From Myxococcus xanthus (GTDB lineage: Bacteria; Myxococcota; Myxococcia; Myxococcales; Myxococcaceae), in contig NZ_CP017174.1 of assembly GCF_006402735.1 (NCBI RefSeq), forward strand, positions 6,304,001 through 6,368,000: 64,000 bases of DNA. The letters are read 5' to 3'. Both the position numbers and the translations under genes were made by a program. Each line of letters opens with the position of its first letter. The first letter of the stretch is position 1. Positions 37,371 to 45,912 of this stretch are shown piece by piece. The notes below the pieces were generated by a model that saw only the letters and a program-made list of their open reading frames with translations, was not told the DNA's origin and did no database searches.

Positions 37371-38429
37371 CTACAGCGCCGCCAACCAATCCTTCAACTC
37401 TCCGGTGACCACTCGGGGCCGCTGTCTCAGTTCAGCGCAGCTTCTGCTACCCGTCAGGACGAGCGCCTGCCGCAGGCTGGCCAGGATGACCTCCAGCGCC
37501 GCCTCCGCCGCCTCGAGGCCGCCCGCCTGCTGCGCGCGGAACAACGGCAGCGCCATGCCTGCCAGGTTCGCGCCCAGCGCCAGCACCTTGGCGGCATCCA
37601 GTCCCGTGCGGAGGCCGCCGCTCGCCACCAGGTGGACGTCCGGGCCCACGGCACGGCGCACGGTGGCCAACGCGGCCGCCGTGGGAATGCCCCACGCGCT
37701 GAATTCCGCTCCCAGCTGTGCCTGTACGCCCGACGCGCGAAGTTGTTCCACGCGCACCCAGGACGTCCCGCCAAGGCCGGACACGTCGATGTTCCGCACG
37801 CCCAGGTCCACCAGCCGCCGCGCGACGTCCGGGCCGATGCCGCAGCCCGTCTCCTTCACCAGCAGCCGGTCGCCAAAGGCCCTCACCAGCAGCTCCACCA
37901 CGCGGTAGCCGCCCTGGAAGTCCCGGTCGCCTTCCGGCTGCGTCAGCTCCTGGCCCGCGTTGAGGTGCAGCGCCAGCCCGTCCGCGCCAATGCCGTCCAC
38001 CAGCCGGCGCGTTCCATCCACGCCCAGCCGGATGGCCTGGAACATGCCGATGTTGCCCAGCAGCGCCACCGTGGGCGCCACCTGCCGCACCTGGAAGGAC
38101 GCGGCCCGCGAGGCGTCCTCCGACATGGCGCGCTGGCTGCCCACACCGAAGGCCAGGCCGTGGCGCTCGGCGAGCAGCGCCAGGTCGCGATTCACCGCGC
38201 CCGCACGCTCCGTCCCACCCGTCATGCCGGTGACGAGCAGCGGGTAGCGCAGCCGCTTGCCCAGGAACGCCGTGGACAGGTCCACGTCCTCCACGGACAT
38301 CTCCGGCATCGCGCAGTGGACCAGCTTGACGCACTCCAGCAGGGTGCTGTTTCCGCTGGGTTCGACGTCGCCCGTCGCGCAAAGGTCGAGATGCGCGTCC
38401 TTGCGTCTGGCTGTGATGTCGTCGCCCAT
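37371..38429 (-). CDS. fni: Type 2 isopentenyl-diphosphate delta-isomerase (FMN-dependent)
   Basis: A 352-residue TIM-barrel flavoprotein. It has the type 2 signature: RKDAHLDLC near the start, LLVTGMTGGTERA, FGVGSQRAM, LHLNAGQELTQPEGDRDF and VKETGCGIG, with the flavin phosphate segment ASGGLRTGLDAAK. It interconverts isopentenyl and dimethylallyl diphosphate. The ATG at 38429 matches the family N-terminus. First gene of the mevalonate operon; the next gene starts 33 bases downstream. Confidence 0.92.
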   Translation of the reverse strand: MGDDITARRKDAHLDLCATGDVEPSGNSTLLECVKLVHCAMPEMSVEDVDLSTAFLGKRLRYPLLVTGMTGGTERAGAVNRDLALLAERHGLAFGVGSQRAMSEDASRAASFQVRQVAPTVALLGNIGMFQAIRLGVDGTRRLVDGIGADGLALHLNAGQELTQPEGDRDFQGGYRVVELLVRAFGDRLLVKETGCGIGPDVARRLVDLGVRNIDVSGLGGTSWVRVEQLRASGVQAQLGAEFSAWGIPTAAALATVRRAVGPDVHLVASGGLRTGLDAAKVLALGANLAGMALPLFRAQQAGGLEAAEAALEVILASLRQALVLTGSRSCAELRQRPRVVTGELKDWLAAL

Positions 38430-38590
38430 CTCGATGAAGTCCGGTCCGCCCAGGTGCCACGGCGCGTAAGTGCCCGAATGACCGGGGTTTCCTAGCAAGC
38501 ACGGCGGCCAAGGCGCAAGCCAAAGGGCCCGGGCGGTCAGTCTCGGCGTGTGGGTGGACGCTGGCGCCTTGTGGGCGGTATGAGCGCCGC

Positions 38591-38998
38591 GTGAGCGCCA
38601 CCCCGACCCACGTGGTTGTCTTCCTGCACAGCGGCGACTACGACCGCGTGCATCAAGGCCTGTCCATCGCCGCCGCTGCCGTGGCGTCTGGCCGCAAGGC
38701 GGAGGTTTACCTTTTCTGGTGGGCCCTGGAGCGCTTCCTCGATGGGGCGCTCGACGACCCAGACTTCATGGGTCGCGATGACGTCACCAACCGCTTCGAG
38801 TCGCGTGGGATGCCCACGTTGCGCGCCCTCCTCACACACCTGACCGATTCAGGACGCTTCACGCTGGCCGGGTGCACGGGCTCGCTGGGAGCCCTGGGGG
38901 CGGAGGCGCGGGCGGATGCCAGTGGCATCGCCCTGTGGCTGGGCTGGAGCGCCATCCTGCAGCGCACCGCGGGCGTGACGGACCGCTTCTACCTCTAG
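38591..38998 (+). CDS. DsrE-like family protein
   Basis: A 135-residue protein of the DsrE/DsrF-like fold: a first strand VVVFLHSGDYDRVHQGLS, an alternating alpha/beta middle (AEVYLFWWALERF) and a Cys-containing segment TLAGCTGSLGAL near residue 97 that could match the sulfur-relay Cys. It starts at GTG 38591, divergent from the isoprenoid operon. The role (sulfur transfer or peroxide handling) is not established. Confidence 0.7.
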   Translation: MSATPTHVVVFLHSGDYDRVHQGLSIAAAAVASGRKAEVYLFWWALERFLDGALDDPDFMGRDDVTNRFESRGMPTLRALLTHLTDSGRFTLAGCTGSLGALGAEARADASGIALWLGWSAILQRTAGVTDRFYL

Positions 38999-39031
38999 AA
39001 GCGAGACGCCGCCCGCGGTGGGGGCCGGGCT

Positions 39032-41434
39032 TCAGATGGACAGCTTGGCGCCCAGGATGATGGTCCGGGGCGCGTTGGGCCGGGCTCCGTAGGGGCGGCG
39101 CGACACGATGACCTGCTCGTCCAGGATGTTGCGCGCGCTCAGGTACAACTGCCCCCAGCGAGAGAAGTTCCAGTTCGCGTTGACGTCGAACGTCAGCAGC
39201 GCGCCCGTCAGCTCGCCTGGAGGTGCCTCGCCCTGCCCCGCCCGCTCGCGCATGGCATCCACGTAGAAAGCGCTCAGTGCCAGGCCGCCCCAGGACGACT
39301 CCACGCCCGCGGTGGCGTAGATCTGGTGCCGCGGAACGTAGGGCAGTTCGTCTCCCGCTCGCACGTTGCCGAACTGCGGGTCCGCGGACTGGAAGTCCTC
39401 GCGCAGCCGCGTGCGGGTGAAGGTGTACGCCAGCGAGACGGGGAACGTCAGGCCGCCACCCGGACGGAAGGTCTTCTCGCCGAAGATCTCCAGGCCATAG
39501 ATGAACGCCTTGCCCGCATCCGTCTGCCGGTCGAGGTCGTCATTGAGGCATCCGCTGGAGAACGTGCAGATGTCGGTGAGGTTCGAGTAGTCGTTGAAGA
39601 AGCCCAAGGCCTCGAAACGCTCTCCGCGGCGTGTCCACCGCGCGCCGCCCTCGTAGTTGATGCTCTTCTCCGGAAGCACCGCGGAGGGCTGTCCGGGCGC
39701 GGGGGGCGAGAAGCCGCGATAGGCGCCCGCGAACAGGCCCAACTCTCGCGTCAACGCACCGTAGACACCCATGCCCGGCATGAGCACTTCCAGCGCGCCG
39801 CTCGACGCTGTCCCCACCAGCCGGTTCACGGAGTTGGAACGGATGATCTCCAGGCGGACACCCGGCGTCAGCACCAGGGGCCCCCACGCAATGGCGTCCG
39901 TCGCGTGCAGGGCAACGGCGTGCGTGGAGTCCCTGTTGTTGGCCGTCGTGTACGTGGGCTCGTTGGTACGCACGAGCTGGCCGCCCTGCATGAGGTAGGC
40001 ATCCTCGGTGTGAAGGCGGTCGATGCTGTCGTAGTGGAAGCGGGCGCCGAGCTCGACGTTGTGACTCAGCGGCCCCGTGACGGCGGACCACCGGGCAATG
40101 CTCTGGAGGCCCTGAGACACGAACGTCCGATCATTGGGACCGATGAGCAGCGCGTCCTGGGTCGACGACGTGTCGACCGTTCCGGTAAGCACGCCGTAGT
40201 AGATGGAGTTGCGCGCGCTCGTCGGGTCCGCGAGCACGCTGGCGATGGATGCGCCCCGAAAGCGGTTCACCTTCCTCCAGGCCCGGCTCAGGTCATGCCG
40301 GTAGACGGATGTCGTCACCGCCAGCCCGCCGGCCTCGAGTTCGTGGCTCAGAACGACCTGAGTGCGGTGCCACTTCATGTGGTCCAGGGCGCTCGCGATG
40401 TAGCGCCGCAGCGGCGCAGCGGCGAAGTCCGCGTCGCTCAAGCCCAGGTACGTCTCGTTGGCGTCCTCGTCGGAGTAGCCCAGCTTGACCTGGAGCGTCT
40501 GGCGGACGGGCCCCTCGGGAACGAGCAGGTAGCGGCCCTTGGCCATCCACTCGTTGCGGGTGAAGCCCGTGTTACCGCCCACGGTGTCCAGTTCCTTGAA
40601 GCCGTCACTGCGCAGGTGGAGACCTTCCAGCAGGAAGCCCGCACGCTCGGTGCTCGCGCCGAAGACGCCATGGACCTTGCCGTAGAGGTACCCGCCCCCC
40701 GCCACGTCCAGCCAGATGGACTCCGCCGCGGGGATGTCTCGGGTGAGGAAATCCACGGAGCCGCCCACCGTCTGCGGTCCCTGCTGGATGGCCGAAGGGC
40801 CCTTGAGTACGCGGATGCTCTGCATGCGCGTGGCCAGCGGGAAGTAATAGGCCGCCGGCGCGGAGTACGGCGCGGGGCCGAAGAGGATGCCGTCCTCGAG
40901 CAGGGTGACCTTCTTGCTGCGGTCCGGATTGACGCCGCGCAGGCCCACGTTCGGCCGCAAGCCGAAGCCGTCCTCGCCTCGTGCATACACACCGGGAACC
41001 GTCTGGAGGATGGCCGCCGGGTCATCGCGCTCGAAACGCTCGAGCTGCGCGGGCTTCAGCACGTGGATGGAGCCGCTGGTGCGCGCCTCCGACGTACCCA
41101 CCACCACGCTCTCGAACTTCTTCTCGACGGCCTCGGGCGCAGGCTCCAGGACGAGCGGCTCGCTCGCGGGAACTTCGGAGGCCAGCGGCGCGTCGCCCAT
41201 GAGGGACGGCTCGGGCTGTGCCAACGGCTCGGCCGGAGGCGACTCGGGAGCGGCGGCGGTGTCCGGTGCCAGGGGCGGCTCGGGTGCCACCTGCTCCCGC
41301 GACGGCTCGGGGACCACGGCGGCGGCGTCCTGGGGCGGCTCGGACTGCGCCGCGGCCGGGGAGGCCCATGCCAGCAAGAGCGCCGGAAGTGTCCAGCTCC
41401 GCGCCCACATCAGCTTCTGCTCGAACAGTGCCAT
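39032..41434 (-). CDS. TonB-dependent outer membrane receptor, probable iron-chelate uptake
   Basis: An 800-residue receptor. The signal peptide ends near ASPAAAQ. A Pro/Glu/Ala-rich spacer follows, then a plug domain at about residues 105-240 with KPAQLERF, VGLRGVNPDRSKKVTLLEDGI and a Gly-rich QTVGGSVDFLT. The C-terminal beta-barrel ends in LGAKLSI with an aromatic-poor last strand. The plug resembles ferric-dicitrate/FecA-like receptors, so ferric chelate is the likely cargo. A start at ATG 41410 is also possible. It lies downstream of the delta-60 lipoprotein gene, and the divergent control region has Fur-like boxes. Confidence 0.87.
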   Translation of the reverse strand: MALFEQKLMWARSWTLPALLLAWASPAAAQSEPPQDAAAVVPEPSREQVAPEPPLAPDTAAAPESPPAEPLAQPEPSLMGDAPLASEVPASEPLVLEPAPEAVEKKFESVVVGTSEARTSGSIHVLKPAQLERFERDDPAAILQTVPGVYARGEDGFGLRPNVGLRGVNPDRSKKVTLLEDGILFGPAPYSAPAAYYFPLATRMQSIRVLKGPSAIQQGPQTVGGSVDFLTRDIPAAESIWLDVAGGGYLYGKVHGVFGASTERAGFLLEGLHLRSDGFKELDTVGGNTGFTRNEWMAKGRYLLVPEGPVRQTLQVKLGYSDEDANETYLGLSDADFAAAPLRRYIASALDHMKWHRTQVVLSHELEAGGLAVTTSVYRHDLSRAWRKVNRFRGASIASVLADPTSARNSIYYGVLTGTVDTSSTQDALLIGPNDRTFVSQGLQSIARWSAVTGPLSHNVELGARFHYDSIDRLHTEDAYLMQGGQLVRTNEPTYTTANNRDSTHAVALHATDAIAWGPLVLTPGVRLEIIRSNSVNRLVGTASSGALEVLMPGMGVYGALTRELGLFAGAYRGFSPPAPGQPSAVLPEKSINYEGGARWTRRGERFEALGFFNDYSNLTDICTFSSGCLNDDLDRQTDAGKAFIYGLEIFGEKTFRPGGGLTFPVSLAYTFTRTRLREDFQSADPQFGNVRAGDELPYVPRHQIYATAGVESSWGGLALSAFYVDAMRERAGQGEAPPGELTGALLTFDVNANWNFSRWGQLYLSARNILDEQVIVSRRPYGARPNAPRTIILGAKLSI

Positions 41435-41480
41435 CTGAAGCGTTTCGACCTTGTCTCGACCGGGATGTCCGACGACTCAA

Positions 41481-41543
41481 GAAGCCAGGAGCCGGGGATG
41501 GCGGCCCGCCCGCGCGCGGACCACCCTCCCCGGCTCCTGCTTC
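41481..41543 (-). terminator. Strong hairpin between delta-60 lipoprotein and TonB receptor genes
   Basis: A perfect 13-base-pair stem: CAGGAGCCGGGGA (41486-41498) and TCCCCGGCTCCTG (41527-41539), extended past one bulge by GAAG/CTTC. On the minus strand it lies between the two genes and is followed by TTCTTGAG rather than a clean T-run. It may act as a partial terminator, setting a ratio between lipoprotein and receptor. Confidence 0.55.
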
Positions 41544-41559
41544 TACACTGCGCCAGCGA

Positions 41560-43038
41560 CTACTGCTTCTCGATAGGACCGCCGATGACGATCTTTCCAT
41601 CCGTCTGGATGGCGATGCCGCGAGCGGACTCCTCGGTGGCCGCGGTCGCGACGTTGATCTTCGCGATGCCGCCGGTGCCGAAGGTCGGGTCGAGGTTGCC
41701 ATCGGTGGTGAATCGCGCCACCACCATCTGGTTGTCGCCACCCTCGGTCACGAAGCCCGCCGCGTAGATGCGGTTGGTCGCGTCGAAGGCAACGGACCAG
41801 AAGCGGTCGTTCTCCGTGGCGGAGATCGGCGTGGCCTTGATGATGACCTCCTCCGCCGTGCCGTTCGTCGGGATGATGGCCAGGATGCCGTCGTCGTTCC
41901 CGCTGCCGCCGGCGCGGTAACCCACCGCGGCCGCCCAGTTGCCGTCCGCCGACTTGGCCACGCCGAAGAAGGCCTGCTCCGGGCGCTCCAAGCCGTAGGT
42001 CTTGTAGCCTTCCGGCGCGAAGGTCGTGTCCGGCTGGCCGTCCGGCGTCTGCATCAGGAGGAGGGCCTGGATGTTCTGCGCGCTCGGCGTGCCGCTGCCC
42101 ACGTGCAGGACGCGGTCGTCGTTCAGGACCACCAGGTTGCGGCCACGGTCATTGTCACCGGCCAGGTCCAGCACCACGGAGCCACCCGTGCCCCACGTCG
42201 GGTCGAGCGCGCCCGTGGCGGTGTAGCGGAAGGACACCAGGTCCACCGTGCCGGAGGACGCGGAGCGGCCGTAGCCGGTCGTCACGTAGCTGCCGTTGGA
42301 CTGCATACCCGCGGCGTAGGCCTCGGCCATGCCCCACTCGGGGTTGGTCTCGCTCTGGGCCTGGAACGGCGCGGACGTCACGACGCCCTTCCAGCCGAAG
42401 GCATCGTCCGCCTTGCCGTTGTCGTTCAGGCGCTGCAGCACGATGCGGTTGGCCGCCTGCGCACCCACGCCCGTGGGCATGGACGTGTAGCCGGACGTCA
42501 TGATCTTCCCGTCCGGCTGGATGAAGCCGTAGCGCATGCCGTCGTTCAGGTTGGACAGGTTGAGGACGCTGAACCCGTTGGGCGTCCCGGCTGAGCCGAA
42601 CGTCGTGTCCAGCGCGCCCGTCGCCGTCAGGCGGGCCACCACGCGGTCGGTGTCCGCACGCGTGCCGTCCCCGCGCTTGTTGCCGAACAGCACGATGCGG
42701 TCCGTGGCGTCCACGCGCACGTCCCACAGCGAGTCACGCGTGCCGTCGCGGCCGGTGCCGAAGTCCACGTGCGTGATGCCGCCCGCACCGAACGTCGTGT
42801 CGTGCGTACCGTCCTCGTTGAAGCGGACCACCGCGATGTCGCTGTCCAGCGCGCCGGTGCCCGCGTCGGGCGTCGGGTTCGTGCCCGCGTCCGTACCAGC
42901 GTCCGTGTTGGTGCCCGCGTCAGGCGTCGGGGTCGGCGTGGGCTCGTCGTCGTCGCCACAACCCGTCATGCACGCCAGCGTGAGCGCCAGCGCGGCTCCA
43001 CGCACCAGGAAGCTGCGGTGCTTCACCGTCTTCAACAT
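41560..43038 (-). CDS. Delta-60 repeat lipoprotein
   Basis: A 492-residue lipoprotein; signal peptide and lipobox CMTGCGDD, then a low-complexity linker of Thr/Pro/Asp/Ala (PTPTPDAGT units). The rest is made of repeats of about 55-60 residues with the delta-60 pattern: VVARLTATGALDTTFGSAGT, IVLFGNKRG, VVARFTTDGNLDPTFGTGG and IAIQTDGKIVIGG. Such repeats fold as a beta-propeller on the cell surface or in the periplasm. The ATG at 43038 has GGGGAAG upstream. It is the first gene of the Fur-boxed minus-strand unit and may bind substrate or a partner for the TonB receptor that follows. Confidence 0.85.
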   Translation of the reverse strand: MLKTVKHRSFLVRGAALALTLACMTGCGDDDEPTPTPTPDAGTNTDAGTDAGTNPTPDAGTGALDSDIAVVRFNEDGTHDTTFGAGGITHVDFGTGRDGTRDSLWDVRVDATDRIVLFGNKRGDGTRADTDRVVARLTATGALDTTFGSAGTPNGFSVLNLSNLNDGMRYGFIQPDGKIMTSGYTSMPTGVGAQAANRIVLQRLNDNGKADDAFGWKGVVTSAPFQAQSETNPEWGMAEAYAAGMQSNGSYVTTGYGRSASSGTVDLVSFRYTATGALDPTWGTGGSVVLDLAGDNDRGRNLVVLNDDRVLHVGSGTPSAQNIQALLLMQTPDGQPDTTFAPEGYKTYGLERPEQAFFGVAKSADGNWAAAVGYRAGGSGNDDGILAIIPTNGTAEEVIIKATPISATENDRFWSVAFDATNRIYAAGFVTEGGDNQMVVARFTTDGNLDPTFGTGGIAKINVATAATEESARGIAIQTDGKIVIGGPIEKQ

Positions 43039-43071
43039 GATGTCTTCCCCTCCTCGGGATTTCGTCGAACT

Positions 43072-43090
43072 GCAAACGATAATCGTTATC
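43072..43090 (-). promoter_or_regulatory. Fur-box-like site upstream of delta-60 lipoprotein gene
   Basis: The 19 bases GCAAACGATAATCGTTATC match the Fur consensus GATAATGATAATCATTATC at 15 of 19 positions by direct comparison. The site is 34 bases upstream of the lipoprotein start. A repressor here would make the lipoprotein/TonB receptor unit iron-repressed. Confidence 0.75.
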
Positions 43091-43180
43091 AGTTTCTTCG
43101 CGTCCGCCTCGTACTCCGGAAGACCGCGACCGGTCAACAGCCAACCTGTGGGAACCCACACGTTTCTCCGGGCAAACTTT

Positions 43181-43199
43181 GAAGTTGATTGTCATTAAC
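43181..43199 (+). promoter_or_regulatory. Second Fur-box-like site, upstream of imelysin gene
   Basis: GAAGTTGATTGTCATTAAC matches the Fur consensus at 13 of 19 positions. It lies 27 bases upstream of the imelysin ATG at 43227, where it would cover the promoter or start region. Weaker than the first site but in the expected place. Confidence 0.55.
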
Positions 43200-43226
43200 A
43201 ACATCGGCGTGTTAGCGAGCCCGGCC

Positions 43227-44465
43227 ATGAACACCGAGTCATCGCGCCCCCTCTACGTCCTGCGTGCGCGCGCCATCGCGCTCGCGGTGCCCGCCCTCCT
43301 CTCGCTGTCCGCGTGCAAGTCGGACAAGGTGACTCCGGCGGACGCCGGCACGGACAATCCCGACAACACGGTGGCCGCGACGCGCGCCGCGCTGCTGGAG
43401 GCATCCGGAGCTTGTGTGCTGCAGACGGCACGTGAGTTCCAGACGGTGGCCACCGCGATGGAGAGCGCTGTCGCGGCCCACGCCGCCACGCCGGATGCCA
43501 CCACGCGAGACGCCGCGCGCGCGGCCTACCACCAGGCCATGGACGCGTGGCAGGTGGCGGAGGTGATGCAGTTCGGTCCCGCCGCGCCCCGCAGCCTCCC
43601 GGGCGGCGCGGAGATTCGTGACAACATCTACTCGTGGCCCCTGGTCAGCCGGTGTGCCATCGAGGAGCAGATCGTCAACCGCGGCTACGAGTCGGCGAGC
43701 TTCGACAGCTCGCTGGTGAGCCGCCGCGGCCTGTACGCGCTGGAGTACCTGCTCTTCTTCGAGGGCAACGACACCGCCTGCCCCGGCACCTCCGTCATCG
43801 TGTCCCAGGGCACGTGGGCGGCGCTGTCCGCGGACGAGCGGGCCGCGCGCAAGCGGGCGTACGCCGCAGTGGTGGCCGCCGACGTCCACCGCCGCGCGGA
43901 CGCGCTGGTGAACGCGTGGGCCCCGGACGGGCAGAATTTCAGCAGGACGCTGACGACGGCGGGCTCCGGCAATGCCGTGTATCCCTCCACGCAAGCTGCG
44001 CTGAACTCCGTGAGCGACGCCATCTTCTATTTCGAGCGCGAGGTGAAGGACCTCAAGGTGGCACGGCCGCTGGCGCTGCGTGACTGCTCCACGTCGACGT
44101 GCCCCGAACACCTGGAGTCACAGTTCGCCGCGCGCTCGAAGGCGAACATCCGGGCCAACCTGGTGGGCTACCGGCGCATGACGGAAGGCTGTGGCGAGAA
44201 CTTCTCCGGCACGGGCTTCGACGACCTGCTCGAGGCGTCGGGCGCCGACGCGCTGGCGGCGAAGCTGCGCGAGCGCAACGCGGCGGCGGCGGCGGGCATC
44301 GACGCCGTTCCAGGTGAAGACCTGGCGGCGGTCCTAGCTCAGGACAAGGCCTCGATGCGTACAATGTACGACGCCATCAAGGGCGTGACGGACGTGCTCA
44401 AGACGGAGCTCGTCACCGTTCTGGACCTGGAGCTGCCCCAGTCCGTCGAGGGGGACAATGACTGA
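43227..44465 (+). CDS. Imelysin-family (M75-like, iron-regulated) lipoprotein
   Basis: A 412-residue lipoprotein with signal peptide and lipobox SLSACKSD (Cys30). The body is helical with the imelysin layout: an early FQTVATAMESAV helix, an AWQVAEVMQFGP helix, then RRGLYALEYLLFFEG (residues 166-180) and a second half-repeat. The family's GxHxxE metal-site motif appears here as GLYALE, so Tyr170 replaces the His. Imelysin proteins (IrpA, EfeO-like) are tied to iron uptake. The ATG at 43227 is preferred over an upstream one at 43179 that would run through the Fur box. The last 8 bases overlap the next gene. Confidence 0.85.
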   Translation: MNTESSRPLYVLRARAIALAVPALLSLSACKSDKVTPADAGTDNPDNTVAATRAALLEASGACVLQTAREFQTVATAMESAVAAHAATPDATTRDAARAAYHQAMDAWQVAEVMQFGPAAPRSLPGGAEIRDNIYSWPLVSRCAIEEQIVNRGYESASFDSSLVSRRGLYALEYLLFFEGNDTACPGTSVIVSQGTWAALSADERAARKRAYAAVVAADVHRRADALVNAWAPDGQNFSRTLTTAGSGNAVYPSTQAALNSVSDAIFYFEREVKDLKVARPLALRDCSTSTCPEHLESQFAARSKANIRANLVGYRRMTEGCGENFSGTGFDDLLEASGADALAAKLRERNAAAAAGIDAVPGEDLAAVLAQDKASMRTMYDAIKGVTDVLKTELVTVLDLELPQSVEGDND

Positions 44466-45912
44466 GGTGGCGTCCGGCAAGCGCCCCGCGTCCGGGCGCC
44501 TCTGGCAGGTGCTGCTGGCGCCGCGAGACATCGCGGCGCTGGTGGCGTTCCGCGTGGCGCTCGGACTGCTCATCTTCGTATCGGCGGTCCGGTTCCTCGC
44601 CTACGGCTGGGTGGACGTGCTGTTCACCGGCCCCCGCTTCCACTTCACCTACTGGGGCTTCGGCTGGGTGCCCGCGCTGCCGGCGCCGTGGATGCACGCC
44701 GTCTTCGGGGTGCTCGCGGTGCTCGGGCTCTGCATGGCGGTTGGCCTTTTCTACCGCGTGACGGTGGGCCTGCTGTTCGTCGCCTTCACCTACGTCCAGC
44801 TCGTGGACGTCAGCAACTACCTCAATCACTACTACCTGGTGAGCCTGCTCCTCGGGCTGATGCTCCTCGTGCCGGCGCACCGGGCCTTCTCGGTGGATGC
44901 CTGGCGCAAGCCCGCGCTGCGCAGTGACTGGCTGCCCTCGTGGTGCACGCTCCTGCTGCGATTCCAGGTGGGGGTGGTGTACGTCTTCGCGGGGCTGGCG
45001 AAGCTGACCGGTGACTGGCTGCTCCATGCCCAGCCCCTCAGCATCTGGCTGTCGGCTCGGACGAGCCTCCCTCTCGTCGGCCCCATGCTCGACGAGCCCT
45101 GGGTCGCCTACGTCGCGGCCTGGTCGGGATTCCTCTTCGACACCACCATCGTCGCCTTCCTCCTCACCCGGAAGCTGCGGCCCTTCGCCTATGTGGTGGT
45201 GCTCGGGTTCCACGCGGCCACCTCCGCGCTGTTCCCCATTGGCATGTTCCCCGTCATCATGGTCACCGGGGCCCTGGTCTTCTTCGAAGCCTCCTGGCCA
45301 CGGCGGCTGTTCCGCGGACTGCGCGCCCGCCTTGCCCGGTCGTCCGTCGCGAAATCGGCCGCCCCTGCAATGCCCGCGACGCTGGCCCTGAGCGCTCCCG
45401 GCTGGATGGGACAGGTGGCGCTCGGACTGGCCCTGACCTACGCCGTCGTGCAAATCGCCGTGCCCCTCCGCACACACCTCTACGGTGGCAACGTCCTGTG
45501 GCACGAACAGGGCATGCGCTTCTCGTGGCGGGTGATGGCGCGCGAGAAGAACGGCAGCGTGACGTTCATCGTCCGCGACCCGGCGTCGGACCGGGAGTGG
45601 CACGTCGCGCCCAGCCAGTACCTCACCCGCCTCCAGGAGCGGGAGATGTCGGTGCAGCCGGACCTCATCCTCCAGTTGGCGCGGCATATCGCCCGGGACT
45701 TCGAGGCGCAGGGCAAGGGGCCGGTGCAGGTTCACGCCGAAGCGCACGTGTCCCTCAACGGGCGTCCCGCGGAGCTACTGGTGGACCCCGACGTGGACCT
45801 CGCCCGGGAGGTGGACAACCTCGCGCCCAAGCGGTGGATTCGCCCCGCCCCGGAGTCACCGCCCATCCGCTTGCGCTCTCCGCTGCGCAGCGCGACGGCC
45901 GAGCGCCCCTAG
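44458..45912 (+). CDS. HTTM/vitamin K-dependent gamma-carboxylase-like membrane protein
   Basis: A 484-residue protein with an HTTM membrane domain (residues 20-340) and a C-terminal soluble beta domain. By recall, it aligns along its length with human gamma-glutamyl carboxylase: YLNHYYL (His124), the catalytic-Lys region YVFAGLAKLTGDW (Lys182, matching Lys218 of GGCX), GFHAATSALFPIGMF (His252), a WHEQGMRFSWRVM segment and the closing VDPDVDLAREV. The human His381 equivalent appears to be Arg362. GGCX uses vitamin K hydroquinone, O2 and CO2 to make gamma-carboxyglutamate. The ATG at 44458 lies inside the imelysin gene, so translation is coupled. Confidence 0.85.
   Translation: MTEVASGKRPASGRLWQVLLAPRDIAALVAFRVALGLLIFVSAVRFLAYGWVDVLFTGPRFHFTYWGFGWVPALPAPWMHAVFGVLAVLGLCMAVGLFYRVTVGLLFVAFTYVQLVDVSNYLNHYYLVSLLLGLMLLVPAHRAFSVDAWRKPALRSDWLPSWCTLLLRFQVGVVYVFAGLAKLTGDWLLHAQPLSIWLSARTSLPLVGPMLDEPWVAYVAAWSGFLFDTTIVAFLLTRKLRPFAYVVVLGFHAATSALFPIGMFPVIMVTGALVFFEASWPRRLFRGLRARLARSSVAKSAAPAMPATLALSAPGWMGQVALGLALTYAVVQIAVPLRTHLYGGNVLWHEQGMRFSWRVMAREKNGSVTFIVRDPASDREWHVAPSQYLTRLQEREMSVQPDLILQLARHIARDFEAQGKGPVQVHAEAHVSLNGRPAELLVDPDVDLAREVDNLAPKRWIRPAPESPPIRLRSPLRSATAERP

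Noticed and set aside
39326-41767. An 813-codon open frame on the plus strand opposite the TonB receptor
   Set aside because: His/Arg/Gly/Gln-rich antisense reading; the receptor on the minus strand has a signal peptide, plug and barrel.
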